From Taxillus chinensis (lineage: Eukaryota; Streptophyta; Magnoliopsida; Santalales; Loranthaceae), in contig CM042089.1 of NCBI GenBank assembly GCA_023512835.1, positions 15,395,562 to 15,459,561 of the forward strand: DNA of 64,000 nucleotides, written 5' to 3'. A program made the translations under genes and the position numbers. Below the pieces are notes generated by a model. The model was given only the letters and a program-made list of their open reading frames with translations. It did not search any database and was not told the origin of the DNA. Shown piece by piece: positions 44,382 to 55,419 of the stretch; positions within the stretch are counted from its first letter, which is position 1; each line of letters starts with the position of its first letter.

Positions 44382-45391
44382 TCACCCACTAGGGTAGGAA
44401 GATCCTGTGGGTGAAATAAACGACACTCGTCGTCTATAACAATAAATCTTGGCCTGAAAGGCCATCAACCAATCCATCCCCAGAATCAAGCTAAAGGTTC
44501 TCATGGGCATCACGTACAAATCAAATGAGAGTTCCACATCTCCTATCGTAAGCACACACTCACGACATACTTGGTAGATCGACTCCACACCTCCCATTGG
44601 TGACTCGACCCTAAGAGGTCTTTTAGCCCTCACACAATCAAGTCCAAGGCTCTCAACCAAGGACTCAGGAATCGGGGAGCACGAAGCTCCCAGATCAAAC
44701 AAGACAACAACAACAAGACGAGATATTAAAATAGTACCTCGAACTACCGAAGGTCCGGCTCCACCTTCCTCGGAGGGTGATGGTAAGTCCTCCCTCTCAG
44801 CTGGTGTTGAGGTAAGCGCAAACACTCTGCCCTGGCTAGCCCCACCACTTGCCTCTACTGCCTTTCCTTTAGTCCCCGCCTGGGGTCCACTTGGACGCCC
44901 CTCCGAACCTCCTTGTGGTTGTCTCTCCCCCTGTGGTCTGGTATAGCTGGAACCAGCCTGACTGGCTTGCCAAGAACGTGCTGGCCTCGGAGCTGGGGCT
45001 TGAAATTGGGTCCCACCCCTACTTCCTTGTGTTAAACTTCCAGCTCCCCGGCTGTTCCCTCTACTGAAACACACCGTATCGATGTATCCTGTTTTCCCAC
45101 AACCGTGACACGTCAAGTCTGCTTGGGACACTCACGTTTGACGTGCCCTGACTAGCCACAACTGGTACACCCGCTTGGGAAACTCACAGTGAGCCTCCCT
45201 GTCCTCCAAAATAACGGGATCGGGATGGAGCCATTGAAGCTTAGCCCTTGTCCTTGGGAAGAGTCCCACTCCCAGGCTCAACCTTCGTCTCTTGGTTTCC
45301 CCCCGCTTGTCACGCATACTTTGTCCCGATCGCTCCTGATGAGCCTGCCTCCCCTTTTCTAATCCTCTCTCCACAATCTTCATTGTATCCA
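44382..45391 (-). pseudogene. Gypsy B gag C-terminus, zinc knuckle and protease
   Basis: 45132-45391 continues gag (DTMKIVERGLEKGRQAHQE) from the other side of the CACTA element. Frame 44382-45131 has CHGCGKTGYIDTVC, a knuckle whose His is Tyr, a Gly/Pro/Gln-rich linker, and the protease site LFDLGASC where DTGAS is expected, so the active-site Thr is lost. GDVELSFDLYVMPMRTFSLI and GMDWLMAF follow as in Gypsy A. Confidence 0.85.
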
Positions 45392-45925
45392 CACTACAAC
45401 AAAAAAGGTCAAAGACGACACTTTTAAAGTGTCGTTAAAATTGTTTGACGACACTTTTGAAAGCGTCGTCCATCGCCTGTCGTTAAAAAGTTTTCGAAAA
45501 AAGACGACGCTTTTAAAAGTGGCGTTAAAAATACATTTAACGACGCTTTAAAAGTGTCATTAAAAATACATTTAACGACGCTTTAAAAGGGTCGTTAAAA
45601 ATACATTTAACGACGCTTTTAAAGCGTCGTCTTTTTTAGTTTGAAAATTTTAAAGAAATATGCATTCATTTTTTCAATTTTGATTTTATACATCGCGCAG
45701 GAGGCTTTACATCTATTGGGGGAAAAATAATTTGCGTTAGCAAATCGGAACATACATACGTATAATACATACATTGAGCCATTAGTCTTTATTATTATTA
45801 TTATTAATAATATTGGTACAACCGTAGTCCGTTGCATTACACGTAATAAAATCATCATGATAGAAAGGTACAATACTACAACGGAGCAAAATTTATGATC
45901 ACTTAGATAACTTTGTACATTTATA

Positions 45926-46144
45926 CTATTCGGATCTTAAGTTGATCAATCTCAAGAGCCTAGATTTGGCCTGCTCCACAAGATAACTCTCAAAGGTGGG
46001 AAACGCATCCCCATGATGGAAGCAATATCGAGGTTTCTTTGCTTTCACTACAATCCCTTTAGTAAGGACACCGCAAGCTTCATTTACCTCTAGGAAAAAT
46101 ATCATTTCAACAATTTCTTTGTCCGATAATTTCATTGGCCGCAT
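45926..46144 (-). other. Unidentified short open frame inside CACTA
   Basis: 73 codons from an ATG, MRPMKLSDKEIVEMIFFLEV start. I recognise no family. It may be a captured exon or chance. Confidence 0.25.
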
Positions 46145-46453
46145 TCCAATTTAAAGAAATAGTCAATAAGGGAGAAACATAACTAAGGATATCAAAAAGC
46201 CTAATGATAATGAGGTATTAATCTCCACTTTACATATATCGGTAACATTCGGTGGCATTTAATAAATCTTAATCAACAAATAAACAATCACAATAACCAC
46301 CACAAATCACAGAATCATATGCATAATTTCTAAATATTCAATATCAAAGATAACTAATATCAATTATCCCAAAATTCCTCTCTTCTCTCCCAAACTCGGA
46401 CCACATTTTCCATAAAACTTTCACTACATTTTTTTAGACATGTCTCTCCCAGG

Positions 46454-47517
46454 AGGTTTTTGCATGTAATGGTTTGACACTACACGTATGGTAGTAAAAT
46501 TCTCATGTCTTTATAGTTCACCCCATAAGGGAAGTATAGATCCAAAATTCATAGAGCATGCAACTGTGACTAGGAGTAGAAAAACATGCCAAGATTCCAA
46601 ATTCAGAACGGAAAAGGAAGAAAGTCAAATCCCAAATTCAGAAGCAAGATGATAACAAATAACAAGGATACCAAGTTAATTAAGGGAAAAAATATACACA
46701 TATTTAAAAGAAAATAAATTATTAAAACACACACACTCCATGTCCAAATTACAATTTCTCAGAATTTGATGAAGCATGTACGTTCAAGTCAAAATCCAGT
46801 ATAGAGATGCCCTGTCTGGAAAAAGAAAGAGAGTTAGCTATCTCTTATGAAACCTATAGGTAATATGAACAGAAAAAGAAATAATAATAATAATAATTAA
46901 AAAAGTGGGTTTACAGTTTTACGAAAATATAATGCACCTATAGGATTTGTAAGCAAGAAGGTGTTATTGGAGCAAAACATGAAAACATCAAACACATGCG
47001 TGGGGAGAGAGAGAAATTGCAACAAAAATTTCAAATCCAAAACAAAAACAACATATAAAAATTGCATGATTCGAGTTTATTTTTTCAATTGGAAAGTGAG
47101 GACAAAGAACTGGCTTCTTGATGGGCAATCTGGTACCCACATATGCAAAATTAATAATTCCATTTATCTGTTTAAAAATAAAACACTATCATCTAAATAA
47201 TGAGAGAAAACCAATTCCCCTAACTCCCTAGCAAGCATTAGTCATAGATTTATCAGCCTGGAAAGCAGAAACGCAAACAATATGCACCTTATAGGCGTGG
47301 ATTATGCAACGGATCACAATATCTGAATCTCCCCTGCGTTTCCTCCTTACATCGGGATGGAACTGCTTAACCTGGGTGCCACAACATAAATTGTACAAAT
47401 TACTAAACTAATCTACGGGTATTAACATTAAAATCATTAATTGGTTTTTTGTATTTTTAAAAACAATTCTAAGAAAATACAATAAAACAATAATAAAGCT
47501 CCCATCTTTATTTCAAA
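46454..47517. repeat. Second copy of the 1.07-kb segment, inside CACTA
   Basis: Counterpart of 35832-36899. Because it lies within the CACTA ends, it was carried in by this transposon or shares ancestry with another CACTA-derived piece at 35832. Confidence 0.9.
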
Positions 47518-47689
47518 ATACAACATCAAAAGAGAAAATTCCAGAAAAGTAAAAATAAAATGAAGAAACTATTGAACTATCAACCAATAAAGGCTTATAA
47601 TAAAGGGAGGGGAAATTAAAAATTCCCTGATTTACTTGCAAATCTTGCATGATACGGTTAATTTTGATGTTTTGAATCCAAACCTTGCA

Positions 47690-48110
47690 TACAAGAACAA
47701 ACCCCTAATTCTATAGTTTCAAACGGAGACGATTTACAAAATAGTAAACGGACTTTAGATCGGAAGGCACCAAGGCAGCTTTAAGCTCAGCGGAGGAACA
47801 TCCAGGGGCGACGCTGAGGATGGCGGAAGCGGATACGACGGAGAGGTGCAGTTCGCCTTCTGGTCCGGGTCGGCATGGATGAAGTTGGACCCTGGGGGTG
47901 GGGTTTCGGGAGGACTGCAACGAGTAGATCTGGCGTTGGTGAGGTTGGACGGCCAGGGGTGAGGTTTGAGTTGGATGGCTGGGAAACGATCTACATCGAG
48001 GGAGATAATGTCGAAGGTGTCCAGGAGAAGCTCCCCTATCGTCGCTGCCAGAGAGAGAACAAGAAAGAGATAATAAGGTGCAAAAGAAAGTTTTTTTTGT
48101 GGATGTAAAA
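47690..48110 (-). other. GC-rich block in CACTA, possible captured gene fragment
   Basis: Composition rises sharply against the AT-rich CACTA interior. The minus strand has an open frame (47711-47920) containing GPEGELHLSVVSASAILSVA and LVPSDLKSVYYFVNRL, ending at a TAG. I do not recognise the protein. CACTA elements often capture gene pieces. Confidence 0.35.
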
Positions 48111-48431
48111 AAAGGGGTGCAAAACTTTAAAATAGCAAAAAGAAAAGGCGGAAAGATTCGGCGCGGCCGAAATTTTTTGGGCCTTTGTAACGACGCTTCC
48201 TACAAAAGCGTCCTTAATTGAGTAAAATTTTTATTATTTAACGACGCTTCTCCAAAAAGCGTCATGTTATGTTATTGCCAACGACGTTATACAAAAGCGT
48301 CGTTAAAAGTCTAAATAAGACGACACTTTAAAGTAAGCGTTGTCTTCTATTCTTTTCAACGACGCCTTTTAAAAGCGTCGTTAAAAGGCAAAAATAAAGT
48401 GTCGTCTTTTTCATGTTTTCTAGTAGTGCCA

Positions 48432-49197
48432 CGACTTCAGCATAAGTCTTCAATCGCAACATCTCTACTCTCTGCTTCAGGGCAGGCCTGAGTCCCATAA
48501 ATTTATGGGCCTTCAGGTCCTCCCTTGAAATCGCTTTTGGAGCAAATCGACTCAACCCTCTAAAATCTCGTTCATACTCTACCACTGTACGCAATCCCTG
48601 CTTAAGACTGCTAAACTCCTCCCGTTTTTGCCACCACAGCGACTCTGGGAAGAACTCCTCATGGAACAATTGGAGGAACTCACCCCAGGACATGGCCTCC
48701 ATGTCTCGGCTTCCTGAAATGCTAAGCCACCATTCCAATGCCTCCTCCTCCAACTGTCGGACTGCCAGCCTCACCTTGTCTTCCTCCTGGGGTCGGAGAA
48801 AGGAGAATATATGCTCGATCTGTCACAGCAAATGCTCTGCTGCTAAAGGTTCAGCTCCTCCCTTGAACCTTGGTGGGTGTTCCTTTTGGAACCGTGTCAC
48901 CACATCTCCCTCTTCCTGCCTCATCGGCCCTTCTTGCCTATGTGAAGGTCCTGCCTCACGGGGTGGAGAGGGTGGCGCTGCCTGTCGTGCCATCATCTCC
49001 TGACGTACCTCGTTTAGGATCTCCCCCCTGAGATCCTCACGCATTCCCTGTACGTTCTCACTTAAGGCCCGGACTTGGGCCATGATCCGCTCCAGGGGAT
49101 CATCGCCCTCTACTCGCTGTCCTCTCTCCTGTCCAGCACGTGCAGAAGATTCATCTTCTACAGCTGGGGTAGCTCGGGTTACTCTCCTAGGAGGCAT
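48432..49197 (-). pseudogene. Gypsy B gag, N-terminal part
   Basis: MPPRRVTRATPAVEDESSAR start at 49197, as in Gypsy A. A stop at about 48823-48825 interrupts, then LAVRQLEEEALEWWLSISG, FHEEFFPESLWWQKREEF, RTVVEYERDFRGLSRFAP and LGLRPALKQ-type sequence (one codon missing) run to the CACTA insertion. Confidence 0.88.
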
Positions 49198-49661
49198 AGT
49201 CTACATATCAAACAAGACTAGAGTCAGCATTTCTCAGACTCTACACACCCTCATCCCTATGGGCCATGAGGTACTCAAGCATCTTTTCCTACGCAGGCAT
49301 ACATAACAAGCACTCAGAATTTCAACAAGTACATCACGAGTCTCATAGTCACACAGCAACAATTTCATAGCAACAATTCTCAACAACAATTGGCAGCAAC
49401 GATTTTCAGCAACAATTTTTACCAACACAACATTCTGAATCATAACATTTATATTGAAATTAAACTAGTGCCCTAATGCCAATGCATGTATGCACCCCCA
49501 ACCCAAATGCAAATGTCCTACCCCTTGGTCTAACTACCCCTGAGTACACCCCAGAAACCCAGATAGAACCACGGTGATCAGGCATGTCCTATACTGCCTC
49601 CTAAGAGCCTCAAAAGTAATTATCCCTCCCCACTATCCTAAGTCCACTAGACCATGAACTT

Positions 49662-49675
49662 GGGCTCTGATACCA
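49662..49675 (-). other. Gypsy B primer binding site
   Basis: Minus strand TGGTATCAGAGCCC, three bases from the LTR. Complementary to initiator-Met tRNA. Confidence 0.92.
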
Positions 49676-49678
49676 TAT

Positions 49679-51562
49679 TGTCATGCCCCAATTTCCTTTT
49701 ACTTGGAAATGGGTAGTGACCGCCCATGCCCGCACCCAAAGGGTCAAGGGGTTGGTGCAAGCACCTAAAAGAAAAAGGACTTGACATGGGTGTTGTCCCA
49801 AACTTAGTTGGTGAAAAACCCCTGCTCTCAAACCATGCATACAACCACAAATTAAATAATAATCATGTCTCAATTTATTACATTTCAAAAGGGGCTCAAA
49901 GTCCATTATAACTCAGTTGGGGAAAAACTCCCATCAAAGCACAACATATTGTTTACAAACAAACCAAACCATAAAAGACAAATCCACAGAAAAACAATAA
50001 GATTAATATAAAATCTTCAGCCTCAGTAGCCTACCACCACAGCTCCTTCACCTACCGCCTGCTAGACCCTACAAAAGAATAGTTTATAGGACGGGTGAGC
50101 AAACCATAGCTCAGTAAGGTTCTAGTCTCCCCAGACCCGTCCCACTTTACAATATGCATGACAAGTGTATGCTTGTGCTCGTGTAGTGCCTAAAACTAAA
50201 TAGCACACATCACCTAGTAACACACCGTTTACCTGTGCCCACACTGGAGGGCAGAGGACACCCCGCCACCACGGCGACATGACATACCACATCCAGGTGA
50301 ATGTTGCATGGTCACCAATGCAACATTTTCCACCCGAGTTAGATATGGCCATCACCTCCTCGGATGCCATACCTACCCTCAGGAATGGGTGCAGACTGAG
50401 CCCACTGTCGTGAGTGCTACACCAAGACTCAGGACCGCAGTCCTGGCCAAATCTCAAAGGGGATCCAGTAGTTGTGCCTGGCCCTTAAATCATCTCAACC
50501 CACAAGTGTTTGGGTACTCATTCTCAAATACAAGGTCACAGCATCTCAGCAAATACATTTTAAGTACATCTCAGTAAACACAGCTCAAATGCAAATGTAA
50601 CTCAGTAATGCAACTCAGGCATACATCTCAACTCAGTACAAAGTAACTCAGAGAGCACAACTCAAATATATCAATGCAACTCAGCAAGCATAACTCAGAT
50701 ATACAAATGTAAATCAATAATGCATTCAGCTCATACTGTGCAACAGCAATCACTAACATTCACAGTTTACAGTTCTACCAACATAGGTGTTTTTGAGCTG
50801 TTTTGGTAAATTTTAAGACAAATTCAACTCATGCTTATTACCCAAATCACTCTATGTTTCATACAAGGGACTTCTGGCTAAATGGGGCAGCCAAAAGAAG
50901 CAAAATGAAGGGTGCACGTCATACGGGCCATATGGCGTGCAGGGGTATTTTTGGCTCCCTACATTCTACACACCTCAGGGAAGTCCGGGGTAAATTTTCA
51001 TGGTATTTGGACCTGCACACCAATTGGGGATATGGCGTGCAAATTGGCGTGCAGCCATGTTTTTGCATAGTTTTCTTTATTTTGTTATTCTAAAGACTTC
51101 TCTCTAAAGGACCCACTTCCAATTCTGGTTAGTTTGTAAATTATTAGGCTTTAAACCTAGGATACAAGGCCTATTTTCAATTCCAACCTCTACACTCATG
51201 CTTAACCACCCATCCAGACAAACCCAGGCCATCCAAATCAATTTTCCCTCAGATATCTATTGAAAATCTCACAATAAACCAACACGTGCTTATATATATA
51301 TAGGTATATACTCAACATCACATCCATGACAGGTAAAAATCCAGAATTTTGTGAGAGAGTTTCAGGGGTTGATCAAGAAATCCCTACCTCAAGAATGGGA
51401 ATACAACAGATCGTTGTATCCTAGCTACCTCAACGCCTCCGGTCTCCCGTCGTCAGCAGGAAACCTAGATCGTCGGCCTTGGATCGTCTCCCTCCTTCTC
51501 TGGCCGTCTCTCCCTCTCTCTAGCTGTCTCTCCCTCTCTCTGGCCATCTCTCCCTCTCTCTG

Positions 51563-51634
<72 letters not shown>

Positions 51635-52002
51635 ACGGCTACAAGGGTTGCAAGGGGTCCAGAACCCTAATCCTTTGAACTCCACCTTTTTATATAGACC
51701 CCTCTTAATCAAAACGACATAGTTTTGATTAATTTAAAGCCCAGCATCTAAAAGCCCAAAGGCCAAGGTTTTTTAACCCACCAAATATGTAAAATAAATC
51801 CCTCAAATAAAAGTTAATTGGGATATTTAAATATATGCGAAATTCTCAAAATACCCCTCAGGGCCTCAAACTCCAAAATCAGCCCAAGTATAGTCAAAAT
51901 TCTCCATTTGACTAGCACCTCACTGTTCTGATGTTCATTCTCTAAGACAAGGTCTCTTACTCAAGGCTAACTCCAAGAACCCCTCAAACACGGGTCCTTA
52001 CA
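49679..52002 (-). repeat. Gypsy B 5' LTR
   Basis: Matches 38868-41252. The CT microsatellite is longer (about 51568-51630), and one of the two ACGT palindromes with its spacer is missing (only 51708-51729 remains). A ~40-bp segment present at about 41000-41040 is also missing near 51780. Confidence 0.92.
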
Positions 52003-52130
52003 CACACGAACTACCGTGGAGCCTATCCCGTCCGCACCAGCTACGCTTTCCGCCTTGCCCCTCCTCAAGTAGCACGCACCTATGCCAGTTGGGAGACACC
52101 CACCAGTACTACGCTGTTGGGGGCGTGACA
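52003..52130 (-). repeat. LTR C1, right part
   Basis: Continues the LTR from 38866; ends GGGGGCGTGACA. Confidence 0.75.
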
Positions 52131-52416
52131 TCCTCCCCTACTTGATTTGCAATGCTCTCGTTGTGTCCAGTGAGCTTAGAGGAACCAAGATCCCCCCGCA
52201 CGCTCCTCCCGCAATGCCACCCTGCCCCATCCTCGGGTACTCCACCCTGGCACATCGGCCAACGACTTAGTGGATGTGATGCGTGCAAGACCTTGACCTG
52301 GTCGACCCCCATCTCTTAGGGGTCCCTCCAACTTGGGATTAGGGACCATGCATGTTTGATGCAATAGTGCTCATCGAGCTTTCTAGATACAAGTTGCAAC
52401 CGCTCTGATACCACTT
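52131..52416 (-). other. C spacer with polypurine tract and primer site
   Basis: Minus strand: primer site TGGTATCAGAGC (52402-52413) and tract AAGTAGGGGAGGA (52131-52143). No coding capacity in 286 bp. Confidence 0.75.
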
Positions 52417-52462
52417 TGTCATGGGGTCAGGGTTTTCACCCGTGTGGCACTTGGTCATCCTA
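52417..52462 (-). repeat. LTR C2, left part
   Basis: TGTCATGGGGTCAGGG start; after about 46 bases it switches to D-type sequence at CATCCTAAGAT. The rest resumes near 53441. Confidence 0.65.
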
Positions 52463-53440
52463 AGATAGATACCAAAAGAGCGTTATATGGGTGCTAATCC
52501 TTCCCCACATGTAACCAACTCCCAAACCCTTCTCTAATAATACAGACCACACGTTAACCTACTCAAAGTAGAGGGTATCCAACTATTCCCCAAAAACAGT
52601 TGGTAACGATTCTAAATTTCTCACCATTGGTTTAGTTTTAGCCCACCCCAAACGGGCCCGGACAAAAACCAGTGATGACAGCTGGCAACTCTGCTGGAGA
52701 GTTGTATATATTTAGAGAGTTAGGTCTAGAACTAGGAATAGAAGGTTATTTTAGTTTTACTGTTGTATATATTTATTTTTCTAGTTATTACTGTTGTATA
52801 TATTTGTTTTTCTAATTGTTAATTGTGATTTATACGCTTTAAATGTCATTATAGTAGTGATTTACTGCTTTTCCTAACTGTTGCATCCATGCATAACCCT
52901 ATACTCGGGTTTATCATAATCTAGGTTAGCGAGGTTTAGTACGGTCCCCTGTGCATTGATCATTATCCGCAATGGGGCCTCGGACTCCTCACTCAAGCTT
53001 GACGTTCTTTTAAGGCTTGTCTTTTTAAGACTCCCCTCTAGTAAATCCCACGGTATACGGAGCCCTCTACAGAGGAAGTTTGGGAACCAATGAATAAGAT
53101 AGGTCTAGAAATAGAAGCCCATCAGGGGCATTGACCCACATGTTATTTGCTCATTCCATGCCATGCTAACCTTTGTTTTGTAGGGTAGTCTTTAAGTCAT
53201 CCCTTGCACACATTATTTGCCTTACTATTGGTTTATTCTTTTATCCTGTCTATTTACTTTGACATTTCTTTAACTGTCATCATAACATATCATCATGTAT
53301 AACCCGACATTCATATAGGCATGGCAACTTTTAGTCATCTCCTACAAGGCCTTAATGACAAGGAGGTTGTTGCAATGGTGGCCTAAGTATCTGGGGACAT
53401 TCAGCTTTGCCTTGGAGATTTTCTACCATGAGAAGCCCAC
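52463..53440 (+). mobile_element. Truncated 'D' retroelement: LTR end, primer site, leader and gag start
   Basis: 52463-52683 matches the last ~225 bp of the solo D LTR at 56399-58682, including the end CCAGTGATGACA. After it comes TGGCAACTCTGCTGG, where Tat/Ogre-type Gypsy elements carry their primer site, then an AT-rich leader (52700-53320). No duplication flanks the piece and about 27 bp of the C2 LTR are missing, so it arose by truncation or recombination, not clean insertion. Confidence 0.6.
53321..53386 (+). pseudogene. Start of D-type gag
   Basis: MATFSHLLQGLNDKEVVAMV then Ala and a TAA stop. It is at the position of a gag start downstream of a primer site and leader, and lies in a consistent frame. 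The family assignment to Tat/Ogre-type Gypsy is inferred from the leader and not certain. Confidence 0.35.
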
Positions 53441-53749
53441 GGGGCAAATGTAAACTGGTTTCACCCTGCCTTGGGCTCATCAGGAGAACGGCTCTAATTC
53501 TTGACTAGTTTGTGTAGAGATGGCCAAGTCCCCTCTTTGATGTCAAGTTTGAGACTAGCGGGATACTCTCCGCATTTAAATAGATTGGTACGTCTAAACT
53601 CCAAAGGGGCTCCATTGATCTCCTACACGAATTGTCATGGAGCCTATCTCGTCCGCCCCTAGCTACATTTTTTGCTTTCCTCTCCTCAAGTAGCACGCAC
53701 CTGCGCAACTTGGGAGATGCTTGCTAGTACCATGCTATTTGGGGCGTGA
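53441..53749 (-). repeat. LTR C2, main part
   Basis: Resumes at CGGGGCAAATG and runs to GGGGCGTGA; the last bases GACA reappear at 55407-55410 after the solo A LTR. Confidence 0.7.
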
Positions 53750-54886
53750 TGTCACGCCCCGAATTTCCAACCCGAGGAAACCGGTTCATGACTCCCCCTT
53801 TACCCACACGATGGAGAAGGGGGTAGGATTCAATACTCCCACACAGGACATCATACACTACACAGCTAATATTCATAAAGACAAAATCATAAATTTATTA
53901 AATTCAAATCAGGATAAACGTTTACAAATCCACATGCCTTTATTACGATAAAACCCACTTTACAATATCTCCCCACTGGGGTACAAAGCCTCTCAAAAAT
54001 AATAATACAAATGACATTAATCAAAACCACAAACAGAATTGTTGTCCACCTTGGTGTTTCCACCTAACGTCTGTAGGTCCCTGAGAAAAACAGAACACAG
54101 TAGGAGGGGTGAGCAATCACAGCTCAGTAGGGATCAAGTCTCCCCAACCCATCCCATGCACCTAACCACTACATGAGAACGTGTACTAGTGCAATGTCGT
54201 GGCAGTAGTAAATACAAGTAAAGCACCACTCAAATGGGCGCAACCACAGCCCCAGCCCCGCTGGCTCCACAGCCTCACAGGCTACCAATATCACAGCCTT
54301 CCAAGCTAACAATTTTACCACCTCTCGGGCAAATATTTAACCACCTCTCAGGCAAATGTTTAACAGCCTCTCAGGCAAATAGTTTAACTGTCTCTCAGGC
54401 AAATAGTTTCCACGGCCTCTCAGGCTAACAACCATACAATCAAACACATAACATACATTTCTGCCACACAAGCATAAAATCAAACACATGGCATGCGCAC
54501 ATTCACGGGTTCTCAAACTTAGCCACACGGGCATAAAATCAAACATATAATAGGCATAGCCACACAGGCATATTATCAAACACATAACACGCATGATCTC
54601 ACAGGCATAATATCAAACACATAACACGCATGGCCTCACAGGCATAATATCAAACACATACACGCCATTGAAGGCCAACATCCATATAGGAGATCACACT
54701 TATATGGATTTACATATAATATATCTAGATTACAAATCGCCTACCACAAGGCCATACCCCTGGGATAGGTCCAATGAAGAACAGAACCCCTACCTCAAAA
54801 GGTTCCTCCTTGCTCTTGCTCCCACACTAGATGCCGTCCACCCACGCGAATCACCCCAGCAGCAGCGCTCAAGAACTTTCTCTCTT

Positions 54887-54940
<54 letters not shown>

Positions 54941-55403
54941 GGCTACGGCGGCTGACAACAGTAACCCTAAACCTAAAACAAAGAGAGCTCCTCCTTATAT
55001 AGACCTCACTTATCAAAATGACGTAGTTTTGATAAATGAAATCCCACCATCAAAATGACATAGTTTTGATAAATGAAATCCCACCATCAAAACGATATAG
55101 TTTTGATAAATGAAACACACCATCAAAACGACGTAGTTTTGATAAATAAAACACTCCCTCGAAGACTCGTAGAACACTACCTCGAAGATCACCACCTCGG
55201 AGCCTCAAAGATCGCTAGAAACGCGGCCTCGAAGATCTGTCTCGAAGATCAAACCTTCAACCCTCAAACTTTCGAACTTCGACCCTCGGTCTTCGACCCT
55301 ATGACACAAATCTTAGGGTCTTCCACCTTTCGATCCAAGCGTTCGCCCAGGGTACTGTTTATCTTCGTTCCAGCTTGTTCTTCCCAAAACACGGGTCATT
55401 ACA
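53750..55403 (-). repeat. Solo A-type LTR in LTR C2
   Basis: Plus-strand ends TGTCACGCCCC and GGGTCATTACA as in Gypsy A. Flanks CGTGA (53745-53749) and TGTGA (55404-55408) form a 5-bp duplication with one mismatch. It has a longer CT tract (about 54885-54934), four copies of the ACGT palindrome family (55012-55143, three of them mutated) and a CTCGAAGAT/CTTCGACCCT block (about 55155-55300) that is absent from the other A LTRs. Confidence 0.9.
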
Positions 55404-55419
55404 TGTGACATCATCACTT

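Larger units (their letters stand above)
45392..48428. mobile_element. Non-autonomous CACTA transposon with captured sequence
   Basis: Left end CACTACAACAAAAAAGGTC, right end (opposite strand) CACTACTAGAAAACATG, both followed by GACGACAC-type sequence. The flanking 3 bp CCA are identical at 45389-45391 and 48429-48431, as expected for CACTA. Both subterminal regions (45412-45640 and 48185-48410) are packed with palindromic GACGCTTTTAAAGCGTC units; on the left a ~37-bp unit is repeated in tandem. No transposase is recognisable in 3 kb, so mobility would depend on a relative elsewhere. It cuts Gypsy B gag between LRLKTYAEVV and DTMKIVERG. Confidence 0.92.
38868..52002 (-). mobile_element. Gypsy 'B', Tekay/Del-like chromovirus containing a CACTA element
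   Basis: LTRs 38868-41252 and 49679-52002 flank a minus-strand gag-pol related to Gypsy A. A CACTA transposon (45392-48428) lies in gag. CACAC occurs at 38862-38866 and 52003-52007, a target duplication with one extra C on the left side, and the disrupted C1 LTR is continuous across it. Without CACTA the length is about 10.1 kb. Its LTRs are longer than those of A (2.3-2.4 kb) but share the same ends and promoter layout. Coding parts are more decayed than in A. Confidence 0.92.

Noticed and set aside
36345..47200. Identical 79-codon frames at 36345-36584 and 46961-47200
   Set aside because: They are identical because the 1.07-kb segment is duplicated; no domain is recognisable and composition is AT-rich.
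12293..49675. tRNA-like sequences near TGGTATCAGAGC
   Set aside because: Only the 12-14 bases complementary to the tRNA 3' end are present; these are primer binding sites.
51425..51712. Arg-Glu repeat proteins (also near 6119-6460, 13346-13636 and 54795-55016)
   Set aside because: They are translations of the GA/CT microsatellites in LTR leaders.
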